Below, in pieces: positions 53,711 to 61,859 of a stretch of 64,000 nt of DNA. The notes under the pieces were generated by a model, which made no database searches, was not told where the DNA came from, and worked only from the letters and a program-made list of their open reading frames with translations. The stretch is from Parapedobacter koreensis (GTDB taxonomy: Bacteria; Bacteroidota; Bacteroidia; Sphingobacteriales; Sphingobacteriaceae): contig NZ_FNZR01000011.1 in NCBI RefSeq assembly GCF_900109365.1, forward strand, positions 1 to 64,000. The letters are read 5' to 3'. The stretch's first letter is position 1. Every line of letters starts with the position of its first letter. The position numbers and the translations under genes were made by a program.

Positions 53711-54493
53711 ATGGCATTTATTTGGAAAAAATTAAGACGACATCCCCATAAAGTAGGACTTGTCCTTTCCGGCGGCGGGTTACGCGGCATTGGCCATCTC
53801 GGTGCCCTCAAGGCCCTGGAAGAACATGGGTTGAAGCCTTCCGTCATTTCCGGCTGCAGTGCCGGGGCCATTATCGGCGCCTTCTATGCTGCTGGCCATA
53901 CGGTGGGCGAAATGCTGCAAATCGTACAGAAAAACGACTTATTTCCCGCAACAAGTTTCCGGCTACGGACCTCGGGTTTCGTCGACACCCGCTTCCTTTC
54001 CCGGCTATTCCAGCAGTACGTCCCCGCCAACACCTTCGAGTCCTTGGTACTGCCATTATATGTAGCGGCTACCGACCTTCTTTCGGGTAAAACCGCGTAT
54101 TTTCATACCGGTCCTTTGGATGAAGCACTGCTCGCTTCGTCCAGTATCCCGCTGATGTTCCCGGCCGTGCGGCACGGCGACGCGGTGTACTACGATGGTG
54201 GCGTGCTCGACAACCTGCCTGTCCAGCCGCTACTCGGCCAATGTGATTTCCTCGTTGGCGTGCATGTAAACGCGCCGGATACCATCACGCCCGAGCAATT
54301 GACACCGATGAAGACACTCGACCGCATCATCCACCTTGCCATTGGCCAGTCTGTTGCTCGCAATGCAAAAAAGTGTGACCTATTCATCGAGCCGCCTGAT
54401 ATGCTGCAATTCGGTATGTTTGGGAAGAAAGACCTGATGCGTATCTATGAATATGTGTATGCTTACACTTCCGAGCAATTGGCAAAACGATAA
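53711..54493 (+). CDS. patatin-like phospholipase family protein
   Basis: A 260-aa serine lipid hydrolase. The oxyanion motif GGGLRGIGHLG (about 21-31), nucleophile Ser in GCSAGA (about 48-53) and the dyad Asp in DGGVLDNLP are intact. No signal peptide, so probably cytoplasmic, as in the RssA/YlbK group. Start ATG 53711. Its stop lies 40 bp before the DUF423 start. Confidence 0.9.
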   Translation: MAFIWKKLRRHPHKVGLVLSGGGLRGIGHLGALKALEEHGLKPSVISGCSAGAIIGAFYAAGHTVGEMLQIVQKNDLFPATSFRLRTSGFVDTRFLSRLFQQYVPANTFESLVLPLYVAATDLLSGKTAYFHTGPLDEALLASSSIPLMFPAVRHGDAVYYDGGVLDNLPVQPLLGQCDFLVGVHVNAPDTITPEQLTPMKTLDRIIHLAIGQSVARNAKKCDLFIEPPDMLQFGMFGKKDLMRIYEYVYAYTSEQLAKR

Positions 54494-54508
54494 AAAAACA
54501 TACCTTTG
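54479..54508 (+). promoter_or_regulatory. promoter of the DUF423 gene
   Basis: TTGG (54479-54482), 18 bp, then a perfect -7 box TACCTTTG (54501-54508), overlapping the end of the patatin gene. It predicts a start point near 54515 and supports ATG 54534. Confidence 0.5.
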
Positions 54509-54533
54509 CCCATATACCCACATACGATTACTC

Positions 54534-54905
54534 ATGCTTGCTCAATTATTCGGTGCTATCTTTGGCCTGACAGCCGTTATACTCGGTGCATTCGGTGCCC
54601 ATGCGCTCAAGAAAAAGTTTACGGAAGACCAACAGGACAATTTTGAAACGGGGGTTCGGTACCAATTTTACCATGCACTGGTATTGCTGATAGCCGGTTT
54701 CGCGCAGACCGCCGGATTAATCGAACCGGGAGCTTATACGGGATTGTTCATCGGCGGAACGGTACTCTTTTCGTTCAGTATCTATGGTTTATGTCTGAGC
54801 GCAGCATTCGGCACCAAGTGGCGCTTCCTCGGGCCGGTCACGCCCCTTGGCGGGTTGTTGCTTGTAGGGGGATGGCTGTCGTTATTGTTCGCAATTCTTC
54901 GCTGA
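54534..54905 (+). CDS. DUF423 family small membrane protein
   Basis: A 123-aa inner-membrane protein with four hydrophobic helices. The conserved DUF423 opening is FGAIFGLTAVILGAFGAHALKKK, and RYQFYHALVLL and LGGLLLVGGW are further family blocks. Start at ATG 54534; the frame extends upstream into the patatin gene but a promoter lies in between. Function unknown. Its last 24 bp overlap the 3' end of the convergent NDH-2 gene. Confidence 0.9.
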   Translation: MLAQLFGAIFGLTAVILGAFGAHALKKKFTEDQQDNFETGVRYQFYHALVLLIAGFAQTAGLIEPGAYTGLFIGGTVLFSFSIYGLCLSAAFGTKWRFLGPVTPLGGLLLVGGWLSLLFAILR

Positions 54906-56183
54906 TGAAACCTGCTCTTCCTTATCCGGCCGCAGAATCAACCGTAGTGTCGGATCATTGGTGACAAACGACCAGGCCCAATTGGTAGCAAGCACCAATT
55001 TATTCCGGAAGCTAATCAAGGGGATGATATGCACAAACAGCCAACTTATCCAAGCGATGGTACCCCTGAGAAAACCCTTGGGCGGCAGATCAGCCACTGC
55101 CCTATATTTGGAAATGATCGCCATCGTGCCTTTATCGTGATAAACAAAAGGCTGCATCGGCCTACCGTCAAGCATACGCGACAGGTTTTTACCCAGTAGC
55201 CTTCCCTGTTGTATAGCCACCTGCGCTACTTGGGGATGGCCTTCGGGATAATTTTTATCATCCGTCAGCACACATTGATCGCCCAGTGCAAAAACTCCTT
55301 CGGTATATATTACCCGGTTGAAAGCATCCACCTTGATGCGCCCCCCACGGGCTACGGCGCCTTCGGGAAGCCCTTCCACGTGGACGGCAACCACACCGGA
55401 AGTCCAAATCAACGTATCGGTAGGAATGGTTTCGCCCGTACTCAGGAGGACATTGCCGGACACGTAATCAATCACCTTGGCATTCAGGACAATCTTAGCC
55501 CCAAGCTTGTCCAACACGGCGTAAGCCTCCCGTTGTGCCTTCGTGCTCATCGGGGGCAATAGCACAGGAGCGGAATTAACAATATACAGGTGGGATTTGA
55601 GATCGGTCAATTCGGGGTATTCTTTCGTCACGATCTCCCTCCCCATCTCGGCAAGGATACCTGCCAATTCCACGCCAGTAGGCCCCCCTCCAGCAATCAC
55701 GATATTCAATGCCTTATCCCGTTCGGCAGGGACAGTGCTCCGTACCGCACATTCCATACGGAGCAAAATGTGGTTCCGCAGGTTCATTGCATCGTCCAAT
55801 GTCTTCATGGGCATGGCATGTTTAGCAATGTTTTCAAAACCGAAATAATTGGTTCCGGTACCCATGGCCAGCACCAGGTAGTCATACGATAGCGTGCCTG
55901 TAGTAGTTTCTACGACTTTTTCCTGTGGATCAATGCGTTTCAATTCACCCATGTGGAAGCGGATATGGGGTTTTTCCTGAAACAACCGACGAAACGGATA
56001 GGAAATATTGGACGATTCGATAAATGCGGCGGCAACCTGGTAAATCAACGGCGGGAAAAAATGGTAGTTATTTCTATCCACCAAGGTGATAACAAACCGC
56101 TTATCCTTCCCCAGGTGTTTAATAAAATTGATTCCCGCAAATCCTCCCCCGATGACAATGACGTGTTTGGTGTTATCTTTCAT
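54882..56183 (-). CDS. type II NADH:quinone oxidoreductase (NDH-2)
   Basis: A 433-aa FAD enzyme passing electrons from NADH to quinone without proton pumping. FAD motif GGGFAGINFIKHL (12-24), NAD motif VIAGGGPTGVELAGILAEM, and the quinone-site region near QVAQVAIQQG are present. The C-terminal amphipathic/hydrophobic stretch (WISWLFVHIIPLISF) anchors it to the inner membrane. It is 21 bp downstream of the PIN toxin gene's stop side, but shares no evident function with it. Confidence 0.9.
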   Translation of the reverse strand: MKDNTKHVIVIGGGFAGINFIKHLGKDKRFVITLVDRNNYHFFPPLIYQVAAAFIESSNISYPFRRLFQEKPHIRFHMGELKRIDPQEKVVETTTGTLSYDYLVLAMGTGTNYFGFENIAKHAMPMKTLDDAMNLRNHILLRMECAVRSTVPAERDKALNIVIAGGGPTGVELAGILAEMGREIVTKEYPELTDLKSHLYIVNSAPVLLPPMSTKAQREAYAVLDKLGAKIVLNAKVIDYVSGNVLLSTGETIPTDTLIWTSGVVAVHVEGLPEGAVARGGRIKVDAFNRVIYTEGVFALGDQCVLTDDKNYPEGHPQVAQVAIQQGRLLGKNLSRMLDGRPMQPFVYHDKGTMAIISKYRAVADLPPKGFLRGTIAWISWLFVHIIPLISFRNKLVLATNWAWSFVTNDPTLRLILRPDKEEQVSSAKNCEQ

Positions 56184-56204
56184 GCGGTTTTATGCTGTCA
56201 ACCC

Positions 56205-56666
56205 TCATTCAAAAATCACTCCACTTTTTCGTTCTCCGCTTTTAAGAAGATCCTGTAGCGTTCGACTACTAAACTTATGCTTATGTATGTAATTTAATCC
56301 TTCAATATACTTGAAATGTTTTAAATTTAATGTATACAGGTTGAGGTTTCTAATAATAGCAGTGGCTGCGATAAAAGCATCAGGCACATCTAAGTGGTGA
56401 CTCAAGGTATATTTTTCAATCAGATCGATCGCCAATTCGGATATTTCATTATCGGTATGCACGATTTTTATGCTATTCAACGACCGATTTATTTTAGCAA
56501 GTTCGTGTTTATCACGGGCACCAAACAGAAACTCTCCCACGCTTATTGCGCTGACAGCGATGTGATCGGCACCTATTTTACTGAGCTCCGTCTTAATTTT
56601 ATCGTCGTTTTTGGACAGCTCAATTAAAATATTGGTATCACATAATACTAGTATTTTTTGGGCCAT
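56205..56666 (-). CDS. PIN-domain ribonuclease toxin (VapC-like)
   Basis: A 153-aa PIN nuclease. Start at ATG 56666 (MAQKILVLCDTNILIEL), which overlaps the antitoxin stop by 19 bp. Acidic metal-binding residues are in place: D10 (CDTNILIE), E45 (SVGEFLFG), D96 (VPDAFIAA), with N114 following (TLNLKHF). The overlapping order antitoxin-toxin is the usual type II arrangement. Confidence 0.88.
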   Translation of the reverse strand: MAQKILVLCDTNILIELSKNDDKIKTELSKIGADHIAVSAISVGEFLFGARDKHELAKINRSLNSIKIVHTDNEISELAIDLIEKYTLSHHLDVPDAFIAATAIIRNLNLYTLNLKHFKYIEGLNYIHKHKFSSRTLQDLLKSGERKSGVIFE

Positions 56667-56872
56667 GCCTTTGCTCTCAGTTCTTCCGCAGTGATGTCTC
56701 GACCTTCCCACATGCCCGCCAATGCAAAAAAGTCACCTTTGCTGGTTGTTTTTTCGTCTTGTTCAAGATCGGGCGCACTTTGTAAAACTTCAACAAAGTC
56801 CAAGTCTTTCAAGAAGGCAAGAAGATGGTTGAGTTTTTTTTTGTTTTTTATTTTAAGCGTTATCGTATCCAT
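56648..56872 (-). CDS. antitoxin of the PIN toxin
   Basis: A 74-aa, charged protein with a basic N-terminal half (TLKIKNKKKLNHLLAFLKDL) and a C-terminal tail (FFALAGMWEGRDITAEELRAKAW) that resembles toxin-wrapping segments of VapB/Phd-type antitoxins. It is recognised by position and by this tail, not by a named DNA-binding domain. Confidence 0.75.
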   Translation of the reverse strand: MDTITLKIKNKKKLNHLLAFLKDLDFVEVLQSAPDLEQDEKTTSKGDFFALAGMWEGRDITAEELRAKAWPKKY

Positions 56873-56974
56873 GTCTAATCCAAATAATATTATCTATGAT
56901 GCTGACAGCACCGCCGTTTTTCACGCGATAGTGGCCTCTATTAGTCCCCTACCTCCACCAAAAATACTAATTTT

Positions 56975-58720
56975 TTATTGATCTACGACTTCCAGTGTTT
57001 CAAAATGGCGATTGACTAATTGTTCTACTTCATTTGAAAACATTAGCAAGCGATCGCGTAAGATATATAAGGCAAATCCATTTGCATCAAAGTTCGAATT
57101 ATACCTAAACTCACTTAGTGCTTTCGAAAGTTCCACGACCATTTCCCGTTCTTCCGGTATCTCCAGACAAAAGTGTTCTCTAGCGAGCGGAGTGATGGAC
57201 TCTGTCAATTGAATGAGGTACATCAGGTTAAGTATGTTGTCCGGCCTATACCCCCAAATCGCGTGCAACATTCCCAAGCAGAGTTGTTCCATGGCTTGCG
57301 ACATGACTACCGAACAGCTTTCATCGTATCTGCTACCGATTTGATCTTGGACCATCCCCATCAGTCCCTCCGCACTCCAGAAATACCGATTCCACTGCCA
57401 GCGCCGTTTCTCCAAGTCAACCGGTTCGGGTATATTCGTTACAATCAACTGTCCCTCTTCCCCGCACCACCTCTCCGTTGCTTTCGCCAGAAAATGAAAA
57501 AACTGGTGCCCTTCCTCCAGCTTCCTATTGAATGTCTCCAATTTGAAATACAGCGCAACGATCTCCAACTCGTCCCCCAGCACCTCATTTAGTTGATGTT
57601 GCTTCTGCAATGGCTGATCCAATTTTTCCGCTGTCAGGATAGCCAGGTAATACCGATGGTGGTTTGTTTCTCTTTTGTCCAGCGTCACGAGGTTCACCGA
57701 CCGTTCTTCCCGCGATTGCTGCGCAAAACAAAACACATGGGTGGGTGAAAAATATTGACGGGTGACCGACAGGATACGTTCGCGGTGGTCATCGGTACTG
57801 GGTATGTTGCTGTCCGCTGGTTCGTTGTCTACCGTTGGCCTGTCATCCACATCTTCGGCCTGTTCAATTTCCTTTATGGTTTCTTGCTCCGAGTTTTCCG
57901 ACAGCTCGACAACTTGTCCTTCTTCGACTTGCCGTCTCTGAATTTCGTCAAGCAGATCGCGATTGAACGCCGTCAGGTACGCAAGCAGTTCTTTCCCCTT
58001 TTTAGCAGCTATGGTCAAATCTTCTTTCGACATGGAGAAATCATGGTCGTACCGCGCCGAACTATAGGATTCGTCTAATTTGCCCAGCACGCTCAACTCA
58101 TGTTGCTTTTCGAAAAGCGCTCCCAATTCCGGACAAAAAGGCGCAATGTATTCCAGGTGGTTGCGCAGGGAATGGCTGATTTTCTCCTTGCCCATCACCA
58201 GGTTTTCAGCAGCACGGTAACCTTGCTCAATTACTTGGTGGAGCATAAAGGCCGCTTGACCATAATTCGCTTTATTCAGGTAAAACGCATAACCCTCCGC
58301 AAACGCGTCGATCTTGGATACCTCTTTGTCAAAGTGCTCTTTAGCCTGTCCGCACCACACAGCATAATCCACTTCGGGCAACTGAACCCGTAGGCTTACC
58401 TCAGGATGTTCAAAAACCAGCTTATCGGGTTGGCAGATCAGCGTAGCGCGCATGTTACCTTGTTTGATTTTACGGTTCACCTCGTCCGGGAAAGTCACGT
58501 GACACCGATATTCCGGCTTTTCGGACACGGCCAGGTTGCAGAGTGCCCGCGCAGCTACAATCCCTTGACCTACGGCGTTTCGCAATAAAACGTACAGTTG
58601 ATTGATCCGTTTCCCGTGGACCGTAAACGGGTGCAGGTATATCTGATCAACCAACAGGTTTTCGGTGATGCGCTGAATGATTAATTGCAGCGCGGGATCT
58701 GAATGAGATGTAGTGTTCAT
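56975..58720 (-). CDS. tandem degenerate NTase/HEPN protein
   Basis: A 581-aa soluble protein starting at ATG 58720, 10 bp after the partner gene stop. I read it as a duplicated module. NTase-like part 1 (about 1-130, VTFPDEVNRKIKQGN at 75-89), HEPN 1 (about 145-262, AAFMLHQVIEQGYRAAENL, SARYDHDF), an acidic linker (270-312), NTase-like part 2 (about 313-430, FKLETFNRKLEEGH at 392-405) and HEPN 2 (about 440-575, VVMSQAMEQLCLGMLHAIWGYRP, EFRYNSNF). No GS-x-D nucleotidyltransferase signature and no R-x4-6-H HEPN ribonuclease motif is visible, so both may be catalytically dead or non-canonical. The domain calls are by eye. Function unknown; see findings. Confidence 0.7.
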   Translation of the reverse strand: MNTTSHSDPALQLIIQRITENLLVDQIYLHPFTVHGKRINQLYVLLRNAVGQGIVAARALCNLAVSEKPEYRCHVTFPDEVNRKIKQGNMRATLICQPDKLVFEHPEVSLRVQLPEVDYAVWCGQAKEHFDKEVSKIDAFAEGYAFYLNKANYGQAAFMLHQVIEQGYRAAENLVMGKEKISHSLRNHLEYIAPFCPELGALFEKQHELSVLGKLDESYSSARYDHDFSMSKEDLTIAAKKGKELLAYLTAFNRDLLDEIQRRQVEEGQVVELSENSEQETIKEIEQAEDVDDRPTVDNEPADSNIPSTDDHRERILSVTRQYFSPTHVFCFAQQSREERSVNLVTLDKRETNHHRYYLAILTAEKLDQPLQKQHQLNEVLGDELEIVALYFKLETFNRKLEEGHQFFHFLAKATERWCGEEGQLIVTNIPEPVDLEKRRWQWNRYFWSAEGLMGMVQDQIGSRYDESCSVVMSQAMEQLCLGMLHAIWGYRPDNILNLMYLIQLTESITPLAREHFCLEIPEEREMVVELSKALSEFRYNSNFDANGFALYILRDRLLMFSNEVEQLVNRHFETLEVVDQ

Positions 58721-58730
58721 TGGTTCTCGG

Positions 58731-59453
58731 TTAGTTGGTTTGTTCTTCGGTTCCTTCATCCAATAGCAACTCGCCTGTTGCCTCCGGCTCATCTTCCGAC
58801 GCCGCGGATTCATCGGTACCTTCGTCATCCCTGTCCTCGTCCTTGGCCTTTGCGTCAGCTGAATAAGCGGTCAAATAAGAAGGCATTTCTACCGAAAGCC
58901 CGCCGTTATCGCAAATATGGTAAAGCGCCTGCGCAAGCCGGAGCAACAGCTCCCGGATGGCTACAATCCTGTCGCCAAACCGTTCATCACCCAAGCCCGT
59001 TTGGTCTGCCAAATATATCATCATATCGTCTAGGGTTTCGTACCACCCAGGCAGTGATTGATAGGAAAAGAACTTACTCAATGTATCGGCGGGATCCACT
59101 TTCCCATCAAAAGTGACATCACCGTCGAGTACGAAAGCCCAATAATCCTTCTTGGTCTTAAAAAATTCCAGTGGCTTGGCCTGTTTCTTGAAGTGACATT
59201 GCTTGTAAATAACATAGGCCACCTCCACCTGTTCAATAAGCTGCCTGCAATGGAACCCGCCTTCAGACAGCGTCGTACAGGCCATATCCGAACATACAGC
59301 ATGGTTTACGACGAGGTTGATGTCACGAAGCCAATAAGTTATCCTCGTCTGACCACGAAAAAAATCATCCAAATAAATCATCGGATCCCGGATGATTTCC
59401 TTAGTCACATACCGGAAATTTTCGGCTTTTAGTTTCTTTTGTTTAATTTTCAT
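58731..59453 (-). CDS. uncharacterised partner protein with acidic C-terminal tail
   Basis: A 240-aa protein that I do not recognise by function. Start at ATG 59453 (MKIKQKKLKAENFRYVTKEI); an upstream frame to 59501 would run into the operator. The first 200 residues look all-helical with regularly spaced aromatics (FFRGQTRITYWLRDINLVV, RQLIEQVEVAYVIYKQC, IVAIRELLLRLAQALYHI). The last 45 are mostly Asp and Glu. It is first in a two-gene unit with the HEPN-like protein and divergent from an XRE repressor. Confidence 0.75.
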   Translation of the reverse strand: MKIKQKKLKAENFRYVTKEIIRDPMIYLDDFFRGQTRITYWLRDINLVVNHAVCSDMACTTLSEGGFHCRQLIEQVEVAYVIYKQCHFKKQAKPLEFFKTKKDYWAFVLDGDVTFDGKVDPADTLSKFFSYQSLPGWYETLDDMMIYLADQTGLGDERFGDRIVAIRELLLRLAQALYHICDNGGLSVEMPSYLTAYSADAKAKDEDRDDEGTDESAASEDEPEATGELLLDEGTEEQTN

Positions 59454-59473
59454 CCCTGTAAGTTTTAAGAAAG

Positions 59474-59519
59474 ATAGTTCAGATATAATTATTTTCAACA
59501 ATTCAAATATAAGAACTAT
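59474..59519. promoter_or_regulatory. inverted repeat 1 in the divergent promoter (candidate operator)
   Basis: Arms 59474-59486 (ATAGTTCAGATAT) and 59507-59519 (ATATAAGAACTAT) match as reverse complements at 11 of 13 positions, with a 20-bp spacer. It lies 21 bp before the start of the partner gene. Confidence 0.55.
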
Positions 59520-59550
59520 TTTTCTTCAAAACAAGATATTTTGAAGAAAA
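59520..59550. promoter_or_regulatory. inverted repeat 2 in front of xre (candidate operator)
   Basis: A perfect 12-bp pair TTTTCTTCAAAA / TTTTGAAGAAAA around a 7-bp centre, abutting inverted repeat 1 and ending 9 bp before the xre ATG. Typical position for an autorepressor site. Confidence 0.65.
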
Positions 59551-59559
59551 TTTATACAA

Positions 59560-59955
59560 ATGGATTCAGTATTGAAGCGAATTAAAGAAATAGCCAGCCA
59601 AGAAGGCATCAGCGTGACTGCCTTAGAGGCTTCAATAGGAGCGAGTAAGGGCGTTTTTTCAAGGGCATTGGCCAACGGAACCGATATCCAAAGCAAGTGG
59701 CTGGTTAAGTTGGCAGAAAATTATCCCCAGTATTCACCCGAATGGCTGCTGACAGGCAAAGGCGAAATAAAAAAAGCCGATATACTCAGGGAATTAGAAG
59801 AAAAATATGCCGCCGAGCATCCAGCCAACCTGACCAATGAACTGATTCAAACGTTAAAAAAAGTCATTTCTTCCCAAGAAACGACCATTCATTCCCAGGG
59901 CGTAACCATTGCTGCACTGCAAAAGCGGATTACCGAATTGGAAAATGAGAAATAA
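59560..59955 (+). CDS. XRE-family HTH transcriptional regulator
   Basis: A 131-aa repressor-like protein. The helix-turn-helix is in residues about 5-45 (IKEIASQEGISVTALEASIGASKGVFSRAL), then WLTGKG, a motif common in phage-type Bacteroidota repressors, and a C-terminal coiled coil (95-131). It lacks a peptidase S24 domain, so it is not a LexA/CI-type self-cleaving repressor. It is divergent from the HEPN-like pair with two inverted repeats between, so it probably controls them and itself. Confidence 0.87.
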   Translation: MDSVLKRIKEIASQEGISVTALEASIGASKGVFSRALANGTDIQSKWLVKLAENYPQYSPEWLLTGKGEIKKADILRELEEKYAAEHPANLTNELIQTLKKVISSQETTIHSQGVTIAALQKRITELENEK

Positions 59956-60294
59956 ACATTAACTTTGGATCATTAATCGGTTTTAAGCCAATAACTCCAT
60001 ACTATTCTTTCGTACTGCTGCCGCACCAAACGGGGGATTGCGCTATACCTTCTTCGGAATGAGTCCATAATGAGTCCATAGTGAGTCCACGATGAGTCCA
60101 ATTTTTCCTGCAAAAACATGGACTCACCCTGGACTCAAGCTGCATACACTGTAGGTTCATGGCGAAGAAGGCACAGACTTGGTATAAACCAGGGGTTAAT
60201 CAATCAGCAACCTGCCACATAGAAGATAAAAAGATTTTGGAAAGGTTAGCGCTAAGATACAAAAAACGTTGAACATCCAAAATAATTGCTTTGT
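59956..60294. other. 339-bp intergenic between xre and mocR
   Basis: Holds the phased TGAGTCCA array at 60048-60171 (separate entry). Two tiny frames (60159-60272 plus, 37 codons; 59973-60119 minus, 48 codons) are not supported as genes. Nothing else recognised. Confidence 0.6.
60048..60171. repeat. 11-bp phased array of TGAGTCCA boxes inside an inverted repeat
   Basis: Four direct copies of TGAGTCCA start at 60060, 60071, 60082 and 60093, exactly 11 bp apart. Two inverted copies, TGGACTCA, start at 60119 and 60130, again 11 bp apart. The set is enclosed by CCTTCTTCG (60048-60056) and its perfect reverse complement CGAAGAAGG (60163-60171). One turn of DNA per box means all sites face one side of the helix. 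Iteron-like or operator-like; function unknown. Confidence 0.8.
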
Positions 60295-61788
60295 TTACAA
60301 CCGAATTTTGAGCACTTCCTTCAACACGCCCACACTTTCCTCCAATGCATCTTTCGTGGAAGACGCAAATCCAAGCCTAATGGCATGCGCATCGTAGGTA
60401 GGATAGCGGTGCGCTGCCCCGTCCGAAAGGTATAATCCCTTTTTGCGGGTTTCAGCGGCAAGCCGGGCAAGGTCAAGACCCCGGTCAAAATGCGTCCACA
60501 CCGTCAGCCCGCCCTCAGGGATGTCGAATTGCACACCACTCCCCAACTCCTCCGCCAGTAAACCGCAGAAATAGTCCCTCCGTTCCCGGTATACCGCCAC
60601 GGCTTTCCGCAGGCTACGCTGAATGGTGCCGTCGTCCAACAGCTCGGCCATGGCACGCTCCAAAATATGGTCGCCTTGCCGGTCCAATAAGATCCTCACC
60701 GATGCGAGATGTGCAATGGCGTTTTCCGACGCCACTAGATACCCGAGACGAAAAGCAGGAGAAAACGTTTTGCTGAACGAACCACAATAAATGACCATGC
60801 CGCCATCGTCCGCACTGGCCAATGGCAACAGCGGCTTGTGTTTATAATGAAAGTCGTAATCATAGTCATCCTCGAAAATGATAAATCCATATTTCCCCGC
60901 CAACCGGAGCAACTCCAGTCGCCGATCCATTGGGAGGGATACCGTCGTCGGATAGTGGTGATGCGGCGTTACGTACACAAGACGCACCTTCGTAGTCCGG
61001 CAAAGCCGCTCCAAGACATCCACCTGTATTCCATCCCGGTCTATGGGCACACCCAATAATTGTGCTCCCGCATGCTGGAAATTGGCTTCTGCCCGCCGCC
61101 ATCCAGGCACGCCTGTGACGACAATGTCTCCGCGTTGAATAAGCCCGTTGCAAACCAGGTTGATACCCATGACCGTGCCCCGTACGGAAAGCACATTCCG
61201 CACCGTGATATTCAGTCCACGTGTCAGGTTGAGGTAGCGCGTCAACGAGTCAAGGAAGCGTTCGGATCCCTTGGCATGGCCGTAGCTACCGAATCGTCCA
61301 TACAAATCGCCCCGATCCAGCTGTGCCCGATAAGCGCGATACAACTCCTTCAAGGGCGCCAGCGACGGATCGGGAAAGCCATCGTCCAGGTGCAACCGCG
61401 TCGTCACAGGGTCTACTCCATGCCGCAGGTAGGCGGTATCCTGGATTTCAAAGCCTGCCTGATGCTTGCCGCCTTCCGTCACCCCTTCCCTGCTTAATCG
61501 TTGCGCCCGCAGTTCAGGAAGGTTCGACCCGACGAACGTACCTCGGCCAACACGGCCTTCCAGCCACCCTTGCATTTCCAATTCCTGAAACGCCTTGGTA
61601 ATGGTCAGGCGATTCAGCCTGAGTATACCAGCCAAATCCCTCGAACTGGGCAGCCTCCCTCCTGGCGGTATCCGGCCCCGTTTAATGAGATCAATGATAG
61701 CTTCCGCTAACTGCAAATACACCGCTTTCCCCGACTGCGGCTGGAGCACGATGTCCGAAAACAACGCACGTAAAATTGGACTATCCAT
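60295..61788 (-). CDS. MocR/PdxR-type GntR regulator with aminotransferase domain
   Basis: A 497-aa regulator: winged helix (about 15-88, YLQLAEAIIDLIKRGRIPPGGRLPSSRDLA) fused to a fold-type I aminotransferase domain with the PLP lysine K340 (CGSFSKTFSPAFRLG) and the EDDYD motif. Start at ATG 61788 (MDSPILRALFSDIV). It is divergent from a PaiB-like gene across 71 bp containing ATTGGA half-sites. Regulators of this type sense PLP or amino-containing effectors and often activate the divergent gene. Confidence 0.92.
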   Translation of the reverse strand: MDSPILRALFSDIVLQPQSGKAVYLQLAEAIIDLIKRGRIPPGGRLPSSRDLAGILRLNRLTITKAFQELEMQGWLEGRVGRGTFVGSNLPELRAQRLSREGVTEGGKHQAGFEIQDTAYLRHGVDPVTTRLHLDDGFPDPSLAPLKELYRAYRAQLDRGDLYGRFGSYGHAKGSERFLDSLTRYLNLTRGLNITVRNVLSVRGTVMGINLVCNGLIQRGDIVVTGVPGWRRAEANFQHAGAQLLGVPIDRDGIQVDVLERLCRTTKVRLVYVTPHHHYPTTVSLPMDRRLELLRLAGKYGFIIFEDDYDYDFHYKHKPLLPLASADDGGMVIYCGSFSKTFSPAFRLGYLVASENAIAHLASVRILLDRQGDHILERAMAELLDDGTIQRSLRKAVAVYRERRDYFCGLLAEELGSGVQFDIPEGGLTVWTHFDRGLDLARLAAETRKKGLYLSDGAAHRYPTYDAHAIRLGFASSTKDALEESVGVLKEVLKIRL

Positions 61789-61797
61789 TTTATTGAT

Positions 61798-61844
61798 ATT
61801 GGATGATAAAGATAATCCAATTGGGCGATAGTTTTGCATTGGAA
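61798..61844. promoter_or_regulatory. ATTGGA half-sites between mocR and paiB-like gene
   Basis: ATTGGAT (61798-61804), its inverse ATCCAAT (61815-61821) and a direct copy ATTGGAA (61838-61844). One inverted plus one direct repeat resembles the site layouts of MocR proteins. Confidence 0.45.
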
Positions 61845-61859
61845 CGAAATGCTGAAACC

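Noticed and set aside
59560-59955. Prophage remnant suggested by the phage-type repressor
   Set aside because: No integrase, structural or lysis gene is present within the window; only the regulator resembles phage genes.
59973-60119. 48-codon minus-strand frame through the TGAGTCCA array
   Set aside because: It translates the 11-bp repeat in shifting frames, has no neighbour support and lies in a region better explained as a DNA-level array.
60060-60137. CRISPR array
   Set aside because: The repeat unit is only 8 bp with 3-bp gaps, there are no spacers, orientation changes, and no cas genes are near.
60159-60272. 37-codon plus-strand Lys/Arg-rich frame
   Set aside because: Very short, starts inside the right arm of the inverted repeat and has no recognised family. 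Not enough to call a gene.
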